From: Chloroflexota bacterium
GTDB lineage: Bacteria; Chloroflexota; Anaerolineae; Aggregatilineales; Phototrophicaceae
DNA length: 64,000 bases
Assembly: GCA_028873975.1 (NCBI GenBank)
Contig: JAPPMO010000089.1
Span: forward strand, 1-64,000
Direction: 5' to 3'
The position numbers and the translations under genes are program-made. The notes below the pieces were generated by a model. It was not told where the DNA came from and did no database searches. It saw only the letters and a program-made list of their open reading frames with translations. Shown here piece after piece: positions 15,561 through 24,868 of this stretch. The stretch's first letter is position 1. Each line of letters starts with the position of its first letter.

Positions 15561-18245
15561 TCAGGGCGCGGCCTGCGACCTGATCCTGTCGGGTCTAAAC
15601 GGAATCTCGCGCAGGCGAAGCCCGGTCGCGTCGTAAATCGCGTTGGCGATGGCGGCGGGACTGGGATTCTGCGCCGCCTCGCCCGCGCCGAGCATCGGCA
15701 TCTCCGGTCGATTCAAGATGAGCGTTTCGATAACCGGCGCGGATTCAAAGGTCAAGATCGGATAACTCTCCCAATCGAGGCTGGTAATGCCGTCGGCGTC
15801 AAATTGAACCGACTCGAACAAGGTCCAGCTAGCCGCTTGTACAAAACCGCCTTCCAGTTGATTGCTCAAGCCATCGGGATTCACAACTTGTCCGGCATCC
15901 GCGGCGATGATGACGCGCCGGAAGCGGAGGTCGCCGCTGCCGCGCTCAACCTGCAGTTTCACGATGATCGCGCAATAAGTTTGCAGATTCTTGTATTGCG
16001 CCAGCGCCATGCCCCAGCCCTGCCCCTGTACGCGCTCTTCGTTTCTTGAATGCCAACCCGCTTTTTCCGCCGCAGCGAGCAAGACTGCCCGAGCGCGCGC
16101 GTCGCTCAAATGGCGCAAGCGAAACTCCAGCGGATCGCTGCCGGCGGCGCGAGCCAGCTCGTCCATGAAGGACTCGATGGCGAAGACATTGGCGTATGCG
16201 CCCAAACTGCGCAGGGCGGAGACCCGCAAGGGGCTATCCGCCACAGCATGACGCAGGATGCGCGTGTCTGGCAGGCTGTAGATCGGATCGGCATTGCGAT
16301 GAGCGCCTGAATGATAGCCGCCCATAGGCTGAGGCTTCTGCGGCGCGAAGGGCGCCGCCAAATGCCAGGAAGCCAACAAACCAGAGGTCTCCAAACCGAC
16401 GGCGGGGCGCGTCGAATGCGCGTAACTCCAGATATCCCCCCGCCAGCGGGCGATGTCTCCGCTTTGCGTCAAATCCGCCCCCAGTTTCATCACCATTGCC
16501 GAACCATAAGGTTCCCAGGCATGTTCATCGGCGCGCGACCATTTCATCAAGACCGGCCGGCCCGGCAGGGCTCGCGCGGTCAAAGCCGCGTCCAGAGCGA
16601 CGTCGTCCGCGCCGTTGTGCCCATAGCATCCGGCGCCTTCGGCATGGATAACGCGTATCGCCTCCCTGTCCAGGTCCAGCACCTGCGCGAGCGCGTCGCG
16701 TAAAACGAAAGGCGCCTGCGAATGCGACCAGACGCTAAGCTCATCATCCTGCCATAGCGCCAAGGCGGCCGATGGTCCCAACGAGGCGTGCATCTGAAAG
16801 GGTCGATAGTAGGTCGCCTGATGCGCAGGGGCTGGTTCCGCACCCATATCACGCTTCACGTAAAGGTCATCTTGAGCGACGCCATCCAGGATTTCAACCG
16901 TTTGCGCCGGTTTGGCGAGCAAATCTTCATAAATCCGCTCCGGTGGCGGCAGCGCCCCGGCGTCGCGCCAAGTGGCGATTTCGCGCGCTTTGTCATGCGC
17001 CCGCAGCGCTTGATCCTCGCGCTCGGCTATCACCGCGAGGAATCGCCCGTCGCCCACGACCGCCACTACGCCGGGCAGTGCCTGGATTTCCGCGATGTCA
17101 ATATCCGCAAGCTCCGCATGGTAATTTGGCGGACGGAGGACCCGCGCGTGAACCATGCCCGGCAATTCCAGATCGTGAACGTAAGCCGCGCCGCCAGTCA
17201 CTTTGGCAAGGAGATCGACCCGCTGCGCCGGCGCGCCGACATGCTGATGCTGACTATGCGCTTTGCTCGAACGTCCTGCGCTGATCCGCCTGGCAAAGCG
17301 CCTGCCGGCCATCAGCTCCCAATAGCTCGTCTGGCGGCCGCTGCGCTTATCGGTGATGACGCCGTCTTGAACACCCAGGTCTTCCGCCGGCGTCAGCGAC
17401 TCCAGTTCTTCAAAAGCTAGCGACAGCATGTGAGAGCGCGCTTCCGCCGCGGCCAGCCGGATTGCAAGCCCGCTGGTTTCGAGTGAGCGGCTGCCGGTGG
17501 TTCCGCCTTCGTCCGGCGTGCGCGCGGTATCCGCCGTGACAAGTCGAATCCGCTCCATAGCGAGGTCCAGTTCATCAGCCGCGATTTGCGCCAGAGCCGT
17601 CTTGATGCCCTGCCCCAATTCAACTTTGCCGCTGAATACCGTGACAGTCTCGTCATCGTTGACGCGCAGCCAGGCATCGAGATCGGGCTGGGAGCGCAAT
17701 GACGGCGGCGCCTCGCTGTCCGTCGCCGCTTCCGGCAGCGGAGGCGCCGCGACGGTTTCGTAGATCGGTTGCGGCTCGGGGCCTCCGGCGCGCAGCTTGA
17801 TCGCCCGGCGAACACGATCATAGACGCCGCAGCGACACAGGTTCGTCGCCAGCGCCGCGCGGATCTCCTGGTCGCTGGGATAGCGAACGCGATTGAGCAA
17901 TCCCTGGGCGGCGACGATCATGCCGGCGGTGCAAAAGCCGCATTGCGCAGCACCCTCTTCAATGAAAGCCGCTTGCAGGGGATGAAGCCGCTCGGGGCTG
18001 CCCAGTCCTTCTACCGTGGCGACGCGCAAGCCGGCAACGCGGCTGACGGGCAATTGGCAGGAAGGCAGATCTGCGCCGTCTACCAGGACTTTGCATGCGC
18101 CGCACTGTTCCAGTCCGCAGCCATACTTCGCCCCCTTCAAGCCCAGGTCGCCCCGCAAGACGTAAAGCAAGGGGGTAGCCGGATCAAGGTCGAGTTGACG
18201 CGCCTCGCCGTTGACGATCAATTCAACGCGTTCTTTTGGAGCCAT
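15561..18245 (-). CDS. Fused molybdenum hydroxylase, isoquinoline 1-oxidoreductase-like
   Basis: An 894-residue single-chain enzyme of the xanthine oxidase family. Residues 1-150 are the [2Fe-2S] subunit: C43, C48, C51 and C63 for the ferredoxin-type cluster, then C102, C105, C137 and C139 for the helical cluster. From about 185 it continues as the molybdopterin subunit (LDAWLRVNDD, SGKVELGQGI), ending with the catalytic-Glu motif MLGAGEAAQNPSPAAIANA. There is no FAD domain, as in IorAB. In most relatives the two parts are separate genes, so this is a fusion. The ATG at 18245 has AGGAG seven bases upstream. Substrate probably an N-heterocycle or aldehyde; unknown. Confidence 0.85.
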   Translation of the reverse strand: MAPKERVELIVNGEARQLDLDPATPLLYVLRGDLGLKGAKYGCGLEQCGACKVLVDGADLPSCQLPVSRVAGLRVATVEGLGSPERLHPLQAAFIEEGAAQCGFCTAGMIVAAQGLLNRVRYPSDQEIRAALATNLCRCGVYDRVRRAIKLRAGGPEPQPIYETVAAPPLPEAATDSEAPPSLRSQPDLDAWLRVNDDETVTVFSGKVELGQGIKTALAQIAADELDLAMERIRLVTADTARTPDEGGTTGSRSLETSGLAIRLAAAEARSHMLSLAFEELESLTPAEDLGVQDGVITDKRSGRQTSYWELMAGRRFARRISAGRSSKAHSQHQHVGAPAQRVDLLAKVTGGAAYVHDLELPGMVHARVLRPPNYHAELADIDIAEIQALPGVVAVVGDGRFLAVIAEREDQALRAHDKAREIATWRDAGALPPPERIYEDLLAKPAQTVEILDGVAQDDLYVKRDMGAEPAPAHQATYYRPFQMHASLGPSAALALWQDDELSVWSHSQAPFVLRDALAQVLDLDREAIRVIHAEGAGCYGHNGADDVALDAALTARALPGRPVLMKWSRADEHAWEPYGSAMVMKLGADLTQSGDIARWRGDIWSYAHSTRPAVGLETSGLLASWHLAAPFAPQKPQPMGGYHSGAHRNADPIYSLPDTRILRHAVADSPLRVSALRSLGAYANVFAIESFMDELARAAGSDPLEFRLRHLSDARARAVLLAAAEKAGWHSRNEERVQGQGWGMALAQYKNLQTYCAIIVKLQVERGSGDLRFRRVIIAADAGQVVNPDGLSNQLEGGFVQAASWTLFESVQFDADGITSLDWESYPILTFESAPVIETLILNRPEMPMLGAGEAAQNPSPAAIANAIYDATGLRLREIPFRPDRIRSQAAP

Positions 18246-18280
18246 CGCAATCTCCTTGGAGCCGATACTGGACATGTCTC

Positions 18281-18311
18281 TAAAAAGAAAAAGAACACGG
18301 CGTGTTCTTTT
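18281..18311 (-). terminator. Rho-independent terminator downstream of tRNA-Ser
   Basis: On the minus strand, AAAAGAACAC-GCC-GTGTTCTTTT (10 bp stem, 3-nt loop) runs into TTTTCTTTTTA. It sits 46 nt beyond the tRNA 3' end and ends just before the molybdenum hydroxylase start, separating the two. Confidence 0.8.
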
Positions 18312-18357
18312 ATCTTCTTTCATGAAGCGCGATTTGTGGCAGCCGAGCGGCTTTAGC

Positions 18358-18440
18358 GGAGAAGGTGGGATTCGAACCCACGTACGGTTTCCCGTATCCG
18401 CTTTCCAAGCGGACGCACTAGGCCTCTATGCGACTTCTCC
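18358..18440 (-). tRNA. tRNA-Ser(GGA)
   Basis: 83 nt that fold as a complete class II tRNA: acceptor GGAGAAG/CTTCTCC, D arm GCA..TGC with GG in the loop, anticodon stem TCCGC/GCGGA around loop TTGGAAA (anticodon GGA), variable-arm stem ACGG/CCGT, and T arm GTGGG-TTCGAAT-CCCAC. Discriminator base G, as expected for serine. CCA is not encoded. Confidence 0.95.
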
Positions 18441-18577
18441 ATTCACAGCGGCGCGCTAAGGCCACTTGCAATTCAATTATAACGCCAGCGGGCGCATTCT
18501 CCAAGAAGCAATGAGGCTTTGTTCACAGATCGCCCGGAGCCCTCGTCAAAATCAAGACATCCTCGAAAGCCGCCGGA

Positions 18578-19708
18578 CTACCGCCTCCATTCCGGCGTCG
18601 GGGTTTCCAGCAGCGGCACGAGATAGCGGGCATCCGCGCGAGCCGGCGACAGCCCCGAGACATTGCCAGAGAGGCCCAGATAGCAATAGACGCCATTGGT
18701 GATGGCTTGCGCAAGCAATTCCGGTTCCGTTTCCAGCACCTCGCGATCGGCCAGCATATAGCCCATTTCGATAATAACGGCGGGCGTCAAGGGGTGGATT
18801 TTGCGGAAGACATGATAATCGGTCATATCGAGCGTCAGCACAAAGCTGCGTTCCAGCGGCGCCAGCGCGCCGAAGTTGAGGGCGACGCATTCGCGCAGGG
18901 TGCTATCGTTGCCGAAGTCTGGCCTGGCCTCGGCTTTGGCGACAATATAACCGCTGACAAACTCGCCGAAATCGTAACAGGTATTGGCATGAATCGATAC
19001 CAGAGCAACGCCCTGGTAGTTGTCCAGCCGCGGGTCATTCTCATCCAACAAATCGACGGTGAAGTTTTCCGCTTTCAACTTCGCGACCACTCGCTGGGCA
19101 ACAGAGAAATTGATATCAACTTCCTGCAACACGGGATATCCGTACTCGTCTTCACAGACAGCCCCCGAGTCTTGGCCGCGATGTCCGGAAATAATGCCGA
19201 TCCGGTAATGCCAATTTGGGGTCGCAACCGGCGTCGGCGTTGCGCCAGTGTCCGCCATCAGCATCGGGGCGTTCAGTTGCAAGCCTTTGACGACAGCCGG
19301 ATTAAGGAATTGTGGATCGGTGAACCAAGTCAAAACCGTGGCGACCAATCCGGCGCTGATACCGACAACAAAGATCGTACGAAAGAATCCGCCGGCGAGG
19401 CTGGAGCCGCCGCGGCTCTGATGTGAACGGCCAAGGGGGATGCGGCGAAAGCGTTGCGGCTCCGCCGGTTCCCCTGTCCCGGCATTATCGTCGCCGGTTT
19501 CTGCAGGATTTGGCTCTTCTACCACAGAAGGTTCGGTTGTCTCCTGTGATGACTGAGGCGGCGGGGAAGCGCGCTCGCCGGCGAATTTGGCGCCCTTTGG
19601 CCTCGCCTTTTCAGCTGCTTCGCGCATGATCGCGGCGAAAATTGCCGAAGCGGAATCCCCGCCTTTGCCGTTTTCCGACGGCGGATTATCGTTGATCTCA
19701 TCCGACAT
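18578..19708 (-). CDS. Membrane-anchored N-acetylmuramoyl-L-alanine amidase (Amidase_3)
   Basis: A 376-residue protein. An N-terminal disordered, Pro/Glu-rich cytoplasmic region (about 1-95) is followed by one membrane helix (FFRTIFVVGISAGLVATVL) and an extracytoplasmic zinc amidase domain. The zinc-site pattern of the family is visible: His in IISGHRG, Glu in LQEVDIN, His in LVSIHANT and the catalytic Glu in AVIIEMGYM. It would cleave the lactyl-peptide bond of murein during growth or daughter-cell separation. ATG 19708 has AGGGGG eight bases upstream; a GTG 9 bp further up is possible. It lies 144 bp downstream of the kinase gene in the same orientation. Confidence 0.85.
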   Translation of the reverse strand: MSDEINDNPPSENGKGGDSASAIFAAIMREAAEKARPKGAKFAGERASPPPQSSQETTEPSVVEEPNPAETGDDNAGTGEPAEPQRFRRIPLGRSHQSRGGSSLAGGFFRTIFVVGISAGLVATVLTWFTDPQFLNPAVVKGLQLNAPMLMADTGATPTPVATPNWHYRIGIISGHRGQDSGAVCEDEYGYPVLQEVDINFSVAQRVVAKLKAENFTVDLLDENDPRLDNYQGVALVSIHANTCYDFGEFVSGYIVAKAEARPDFGNDSTLRECVALNFGALAPLERSFVLTLDMTDYHVFRKIHPLTPAVIIEMGYMLADREVLETEPELLAQAITNGVYCYLGLSGNVSGLSPARADARYLVPLLETPTPEWRR

Positions 19709-19751
19709 GGTTGCCACCCCCCTGAGCGCTCATGCCAGGCTTCAAAAGCTA

Positions 19752-19790
19752 AATGCAAACGGATGTAAGCGAATGCAAACGAATGTAACG
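19752..19790. repeat. Two-copy 19-20 bp tandem repeat
   Basis: AATGCAAACGGATGTAAGCG is followed at once by AATGCAAACGAATGTAACG, in the leader between the kinase gene stop and the amidase start. It may be a regulator-binding site or a slipped duplication. Confidence 0.5.
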
Positions 19791-19852
19791 ATTGAATAGT
19801 CCGCGGCTTGCTCGCAGCCCCCTGGCCGCCTGATCCGGGCCCCAGCCCGCTT

Positions 19853-22800
19853 CTAGCCGCATGTTAAACGAAAGGACTCGCGCTCGGCGCAACTCAACTC
19901 GCGGATATAGCGATTGTCACGGGCCCAGGCGATCAGATCATCCGCACTTCGCCTGATCAGCCAACGGCGCAAGGTTAAGTCTTGCCCTGCTGATACCGCG
20001 AAGGCTTCATCCGGGCTGAATACGATCTCTTGAACCCAATCGCTATGCTGATCGAAGCGATTGATCTCCTCGCCGGTCGCGATGTCCCACATACGTACCG
20101 TGGTATCGGATGAGGTGGTCAAGAGCGTCTTGCTATCGCTGCTGATGTCAATGCCAAAGGTATTGCCAGTGTGACCGACAAATTGCCGAACTTCCTCGCC
20201 AGTTTCGATATCCCACATGCGTACGGTGTCATCCCAGGAAGTGCTGATGATAAACTCGTTATTTGGCGCGATGCGAGCGTAATTGACGATTGCCGTATGC
20301 CCTTCATAAGTGCCCAGCAACACGCCGCTTTCGGCATCCCACAAGCGCAGCGTATGGTCTTCGCCAGCCCAGTTGCCGGCGGCGCTGGCAACCAGAGCGC
20401 CATCGTCGCTGATATGCACGCCATTGACATCGGCGCTATGCCCAAGGAATTCTTTGACGACTTGACCGCTTTCGATATGCCACATGCGGATAATGCCATC
20501 GCTCGATGCCGAGGCGAAATGCTCGCCGTCCGGATGCAAGTCGATCATATAGACCCGCGCCTCCGGCACGTCATAGCGCGCGGCTTCGCCGCTGTCGTTC
20601 AAATCCCAGCGGCGGACGCTGCCATCCCAACTGGCGGAGAGCAAATAATTTCCATCCAGCGTAAACCGGACCGAATCAACCGTATTGCTATGTCCTGATA
20701 AAGCCATGACCTGCTGTCCGCTCGCCGCGTCCCAGACGCGCGCGGTGGCGTCCAAATCGTCGGGTGAAGCCGGCAGTGACAGCGGTCCGGAACCGGAGGC
20801 GACCAGGCTGCCGTCCGGGCTGATATCGGCAGCCCAGGTCCAATTGCTGTGCCCCGCATAAACCTGAGCTTGCGCACGATTCCGCAGATCCCACAAAAAG
20901 GCGGAGCCGTCAACCGGGTTGTCGCCGCCGTCCGGGAAATCGCCGGCATTGCCCAAGCCAATCATCATGTATTCGCCGTCCGGCGAGTACTCAATGTCAT
21001 GGACGCGCTCGGGAAAACCGACGTAACTGGTGACTTCGACGCCTTGCTCGATATTCCAGATCTTGACCGAGCCGTCACGCGAGCCGGTAGCCAGCATCTT
21101 GCCATCAGGAGAGAATTCAACATTGGCTATCGTTGTTCGATGGGCATAGAGTCGCTGCAGCTCAACGCCGCTTTCAGAGTCGTAGATGCGCGCCGTGCCG
21201 CCCAGCGCCGAACTCCAGGTGGTAGCGGCGATAGTCAAACCATCCGGGCTGAATTCGACATCGCGAATGTAACCGATGCCATCGGGCGGGATCGTTAAGA
21301 GGTTCTCGCCGCTGGCGACATCCCAGACCTGAATGGTGTTATGTTCCGGCGTCCGCTGATTTTCGTTTACGCCGATGGAGGCGGAAGAGCTGGCGAGCCG
21401 GGCGCCGTCGCTGCTGAAGCTGAGCTTGATGACGTAGTCAAGGTGTTTTTGCAAGGTATGGCGGATTGTGCCGGACTCGACATCCCAAAGCCGGACCGAA
21501 GCGTCGGCGCTGGACGATGCCAGGGTCGCGCCATCGGGGCTAAACTCGACATCGGTGACCATCATCTCGTGGCCCCTCAAGCGGTGAAGCTCCGCGCCGC
21601 TTTCCAATTGCCAGAGTCCGACGCTGTTGTCAGCCAGGCCCGCGGCGATCAAGCGATCGTCAGGGCTGATGGACAAGCCGATGACCGGGCTGCCGGTTTC
21701 TATCATGCTTAGCAAATCGCCGCTGAAAGTGTCGACGAGACGGATGACGCCTTCCGACCCGGCATAAGCGCCAATGCTGCCATCGGAGCTGGTCCCGACA
21801 GCCAGCGTGGATTGGGGTGAATCGGCAAAGCGGAAACGCGGACCGGGCGAGAACGCAGCCAGCCCCAAAATTCGGACTACTTCGGCTTCCGGCGGATCAA
21901 AAGCGTGGCGCGCTTCGATCGCCAAAGGCAGGGCCAGCGCCGGGTCGTGTTCGCTCAATGAGCCGCGGGCATTGGCTGCCAGCGCCAGGCTCAGGTTCTT
22001 GCGTTCGTTGATTTCGGCGACATGTTGCGCTGCTTCGGCAAGGGCGCGCTGGTCTTCGGCAATCTCACGCTGCTCCTCGGCGATGTTCATCTGCTGCTCG
22101 GCGTTTTCACGCTGTCTGTTGGCCTCGTTCGATTGTTCGAACGCCACCAGGCTCAGGATGATGGCGACCACAGCGGCAATGCCGAAGACAACGGCGGCGA
22201 TGCGCATATTGCGCGCTTTTTGACGCTCAAGTTCGCGTTCTCGTTCCTGGCGCGCTCTTTCGATCGCCTCTTGCTCTCGACGAACAGCCAGGCTGGCTTC
22301 CAGGTATTCCAGCTCCAATTGATTGAGCTGCAGGGAGGTGGTTTGCGCCCATTCCTCAAACTGACGCAGGCGCGTGCCGCCCATCGCGTAACTCATTTCT
22401 CGTCCGGCCTCATCCCATACTTCCGCGGCATGCAAGAGCTGCCGCTCGAGCCGGACATCTTCGCGACTTTCGATCAACCACTCGCGCAAGCGTTCCCACT
22501 GTCGGATCAGCGCTTCGTGCGCCACCTCCACCGTAGAACTGCGCGTGGCTTCGTCGCGGTCAAATGTCAGCAGGCGATAGCGTCCGAAATGATCCAGCAC
22601 ATCCCCGACGACATCACGATCCCCCAGCGTCAGCAATTCTGTTTGCAAGATGCGGCGTCGGGTATCTTCCTGGCCCTCGCCCAGCGTGACCAAACGCAGA
22701 AACATTTGGCGAGCCATTTCTTTGCCGTCATCGCGGAAGCGCAAGTAAACTTCTTCCGCTCGCTTGGCCAAGGCGCCCAAAGTGCCGCCGATATCGGCAT

Positions 22801-24490
22801 AGGCAGCTGTCGTCAAAAGGGCGCCGTCGCGCCGTTCAAAGAGTTCGGTCAAGGCGTATTGCAAGAGCGGCAAGGCGCCGGGCTGTTCGCGCACATCCTC
22901 GATAATCGTTTCGACAAGTCCTTCTTCCAAAACGGCGCCGACGCGATAGGCGGGACCGGTTATGGTCTCTTCCAGTTCTTCGTCATTCAAAGGCAAGACC
23001 AGCTCGGTCCGTTTGCGGATTAACTCGCCAAAGCCCTGATAGAGCAGCGGCCGGTCATAGAAATCGGCGCGCAAGGTGGCGATGATGATGACCGGGCTGT
23101 TTTCTGCCGCAACCGCATTGAGAATGAGGTCCAGGAACTGCTGACGATCGCTCTCTTGCTCAACCTGCGTGAAGACTTCCTCAAACTGATCAATCATCAG
23201 CACCAGGCGGCTATCCTGTGAAGGCAGCGCCCAGGCGACGCCTTCGGCGAGGCCCCCTTCGCTATCGCGCAGGAGCTCCACAATGCCGGGCAATGGCGAT
23301 GTGGAAACGCTCAACAAAGCGGCCGCCAGCTCCTCCAGCGGAACCTCGCCAGGCACCATCTCGGCATAAAACCAATGTTCCGACCCCGGCACCCGGCCTT
23401 GCCGCAGCGCCGGCAGAACGCCCGCTTTAACCAAACTCGATTTTCCACTGCCGCTGGGTCCGATCACCGCCAGAAAACTATTCTCAACCACCTCTTCCTG
23501 CAAGCGATCAAGCACTTGCTGGATCATGGATCTGCGGCCAAAGAAGTCCGCCGCGTCAGCCTGCTGGAAGGCGCGCAGACCCTTGTAGGGGTTCTTCGTC
23601 TCCAGCAATTCGAAGTCGGAAAGATCCAATTCCTCCAGCGACAACTCGACTGTCGCCGCGCCGTGACGCAAGGTTTGATGGAACTCCCTCACCAGCGACT
23701 GCGCGTCGGGATAGCGCTCTTGCGGATCCTTAGCTGTGGCTTTCTGTATAATTGAATTGAAGGCGGGCGGCAGATTGAGTTCGTCATGGTCGATCATCGG
23801 CAGCGGTTCGTTGAGGTGTTTGTATACCAGCGTGGCCAGTGTCAACTCGGCAAATGGACGACGTCCTGAAAGCATTTCATAGAGCATGATTCCAAAGGCA
23901 TAGACATCGCTATGCGGACCGACATCGCCGCCACGGATTTGCTCCGGCGCCAGATAGGCCGGCGTGCCGACGATATCGCCCTGTCCGCCGCCGCCATCGC
24001 TGCCGACCTCCTTGGCAATGCCGAAGTCGCCCAGGTAGGCGTTGCCGTCTTCATCCATCAAGATGTTATCGGCTTTGACATCGCGATGGACAACGCCGTT
24101 GCGATGGGCAAAGGTCAAGGCAGAGCCAACCTGCTCCAGAACTTTGCCAGTGGCGTCGACGTCCAACTGACCCTGCAGATCGATCTTGTCTCGCAAGCTG
24201 CCGCCGCGCAAATAGCGCATCACCAGGTAAGCGCTGTCCGGTTCTCTCCAATAATCATACAAGGGGACAATATGAGGATGTTCAAGGCGGGCTACGACTT
24301 GCGCCTCGCTTTCAAAGCGGCGGATGAACTCGGGCGAGTTGGCGTATTTTGGCAAAATGACCTTAATCGCCACCTCGCGCAAGACCGCGCTCTGATTCGC
24401 GCGATAGACAACACCGTAGCCGCCTTGTCCCAGGAGATCTGCGATTTCGTACGACTTAACAGCCTTGCCGGTTAATTGCAAGATTTCCAT
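19853..24490 (-). CDS. Ser/Thr protein kinase - STAND NTPase - WD40 membrane protein
   Basis: A 1545-residue signalling protein. Hanks-type kinase, 15-275: glycine loop GQGGYG, K43, HRD loop with D137, DFG 155-157, APE 181-183; all catalytic residues are intact. STAND-type NTPase from about 298 (NPYKGLRAFQ..FFGR), Walker A GPSGSGKSS 344-352, Walker B LVLMIDQFEEVF 429-440. Then an arginine-rich helix, one membrane helix (RIAAVVFGIAAVVAIILSLV), a coiled coil, and a C-terminal run of WD40 repeats (FSPDG...VRLWD pattern, roughly 12-14), ending in a short Cys-containing tail. Its promoter region is shared with the divergent 908-residue gene. The family is known in Chloroflexota and cyanobacteria; the ligand and targets are unknown. 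Confidence 0.92.
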   Translation of the reverse strand: MEILQLTGKAVKSYEIADLLGQGGYGVVYRANQSAVLREVAIKVILPKYANSPEFIRRFESEAQVVARLEHPHIVPLYDYWREPDSAYLVMRYLRGGSLRDKIDLQGQLDVDATGKVLEQVGSALTFAHRNGVVHRDVKADNILMDEDGNAYLGDFGIAKEVGSDGGGGQGDIVGTPAYLAPEQIRGGDVGPHSDVYAFGIMLYEMLSGRRPFAELTLATLVYKHLNEPLPMIDHDELNLPPAFNSIIQKATAKDPQERYPDAQSLVREFHQTLRHGAATVELSLEELDLSDFELLETKNPYKGLRAFQQADAADFFGRRSMIQQVLDRLQEEVVENSFLAVIGPSGSGKSSLVKAGVLPALRQGRVPGSEHWFYAEMVPGEVPLEELAAALLSVSTSPLPGIVELLRDSEGGLAEGVAWALPSQDSRLVLMIDQFEEVFTQVEQESDRQQFLDLILNAVAAENSPVIIIATLRADFYDRPLLYQGFGELIRKRTELVLPLNDEELEETITGPAYRVGAVLEEGLVETIIEDVREQPGALPLLQYALTELFERRDGALLTTAAYADIGGTLGALAKRAEEVYLRFRDDGKEMARQMFLRLVTLGEGQEDTRRRILQTELLTLGDRDVVGDVLDHFGRYRLLTFDRDEATRSSTVEVAHEALIRQWERLREWLIESREDVRLERQLLHAAEVWDEAGREMSYAMGGTRLRQFEEWAQTTSLQLNQLELEYLEASLAVRREQEAIERARQERERELERQKARNMRIAAVVFGIAAVVAIILSLVAFEQSNEANRQRENAEQQMNIAEEQREIAEDQRALAEAAQHVAEINERKNLSLALAANARGSLSEHDPALALPLAIEARHAFDPPEAEVVRILGLAAFSPGPRFRFADSPQSTLAVGTSSDGSIGAYAGSEGVIRLVDTFSGDLLSMIETGSPVIGLSISPDDRLIAAGLADNSVGLWQLESGAELHRLRGHEMMVTDVEFSPDGATLASSSADASVRLWDVESGTIRHTLQKHLDYVIKLSFSSDGARLASSSASIGVNENQRTPEHNTIQVWDVASGENLLTIPPDGIGYIRDVEFSPDGLTIAATTWSSALGGTARIYDSESGVELQRLYAHRTTIANVEFSPDGKMLATGSRDGSVKIWNIEQGVEVTSYVGFPERVHDIEYSPDGEYMMIGLGNAGDFPDGGDNPVDGSAFLWDLRNRAQAQVYAGHSNWTWAADISPDGSLVASGSGPLSLPASPDDLDATARVWDAASGQQVMALSGHSNTVDSVRFTLDGNYLLSASWDGSVRRWDLNDSGEAARYDVPEARVYMIDLHPDGEHFASASSDGIIRMWHIESGQVVKEFLGHSADVNGVHISDDGALVASAAGNWAGEDHTLRLWDAESGVLLGTYEGHTAIVNYARIAPNNEFIISTSWDDTVRMWDIETGEEVRQFVGHTGNTFGIDISSDSKTLLTTSSDTTVRMWDIATGEEINRFDQHSDWVQEIVFSPDEAFAVSAGQDLTLRRWLIRRSADDLIAWARDNRYIRELSCAERESFRLTCG

Positions 24491-24540
24491 AAGTTTACCT
24501 TCGCTAGAACGTCAAAATCCTACGTTGGTTTCTTTGTCAC

Positions 24541-24569
24541 AGTATAGCATACAAGCTGGTCTTTGACAT
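24541..24569 (-). promoter_or_regulatory. Candidate sigma70 promoter of the kinase gene
   Basis: On the minus strand ATGTCA (4/6) and TATACT (5/6) are separated by 17 bp, giving a leader of about 45 nt. GAAGGTAAACTT before the ATG supplies the ribosome site. Confidence 0.45.
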
Positions 24570-24645
24570 GAAGACGCGCAAGAATCCGTAAGCTTCTTGC
24601 CTTTTCCAGCAAGGTACCTGCTCAAGCGCCGCTTATCCCAAAATA

Positions 24646-24658
24646 TCCCAAATTGGGA
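24646..24658. promoter_or_regulatory. Palindrome in the divergent kinase/unknown-gene region
   Basis: TCCCAA-A-TTGGGA is a perfect 13-bp palindrome, preceded 10 bp upstream by a half-site (TATCCCAAAA). It lies between two divergent genes, a usual place for an operator. No cognate regulator is visible. The rest of the 378-bp gap holds the kinase promoter and a repeat remnant. Confidence 0.3.
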
Positions 24659-24748
24659 AATCTCCGGATGGTCTGTCAGAGCTGCCGTTCGCTATAGGGC
24701 AAAGAGAGCGCTTGTATTTTTGCCTTGAGCGCGGCAGGACGATCGCTG

Positions 24749-24806
24749 CCCTCGCTGGTTCATATTCTGTTTGCCTGTCGCCATCATTTTGATGCGATTG
24801 CCCTAC
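24749..24806. repeat. Remnant of the dispersed element (right end)
   Basis: CCCTCGCTGGTTCATATTC is followed by ATCATTTTGATGCGATTGCCCTACC. Only the right terminal repeat is well conserved; the left end is missing. Confidence 0.6.
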
Positions 24807-24868
24807 CGAATCGTAAGCTATAGCTTGCGCGAAAGGGATGTATTTGACACAATGGGTGGGCATTTCCG

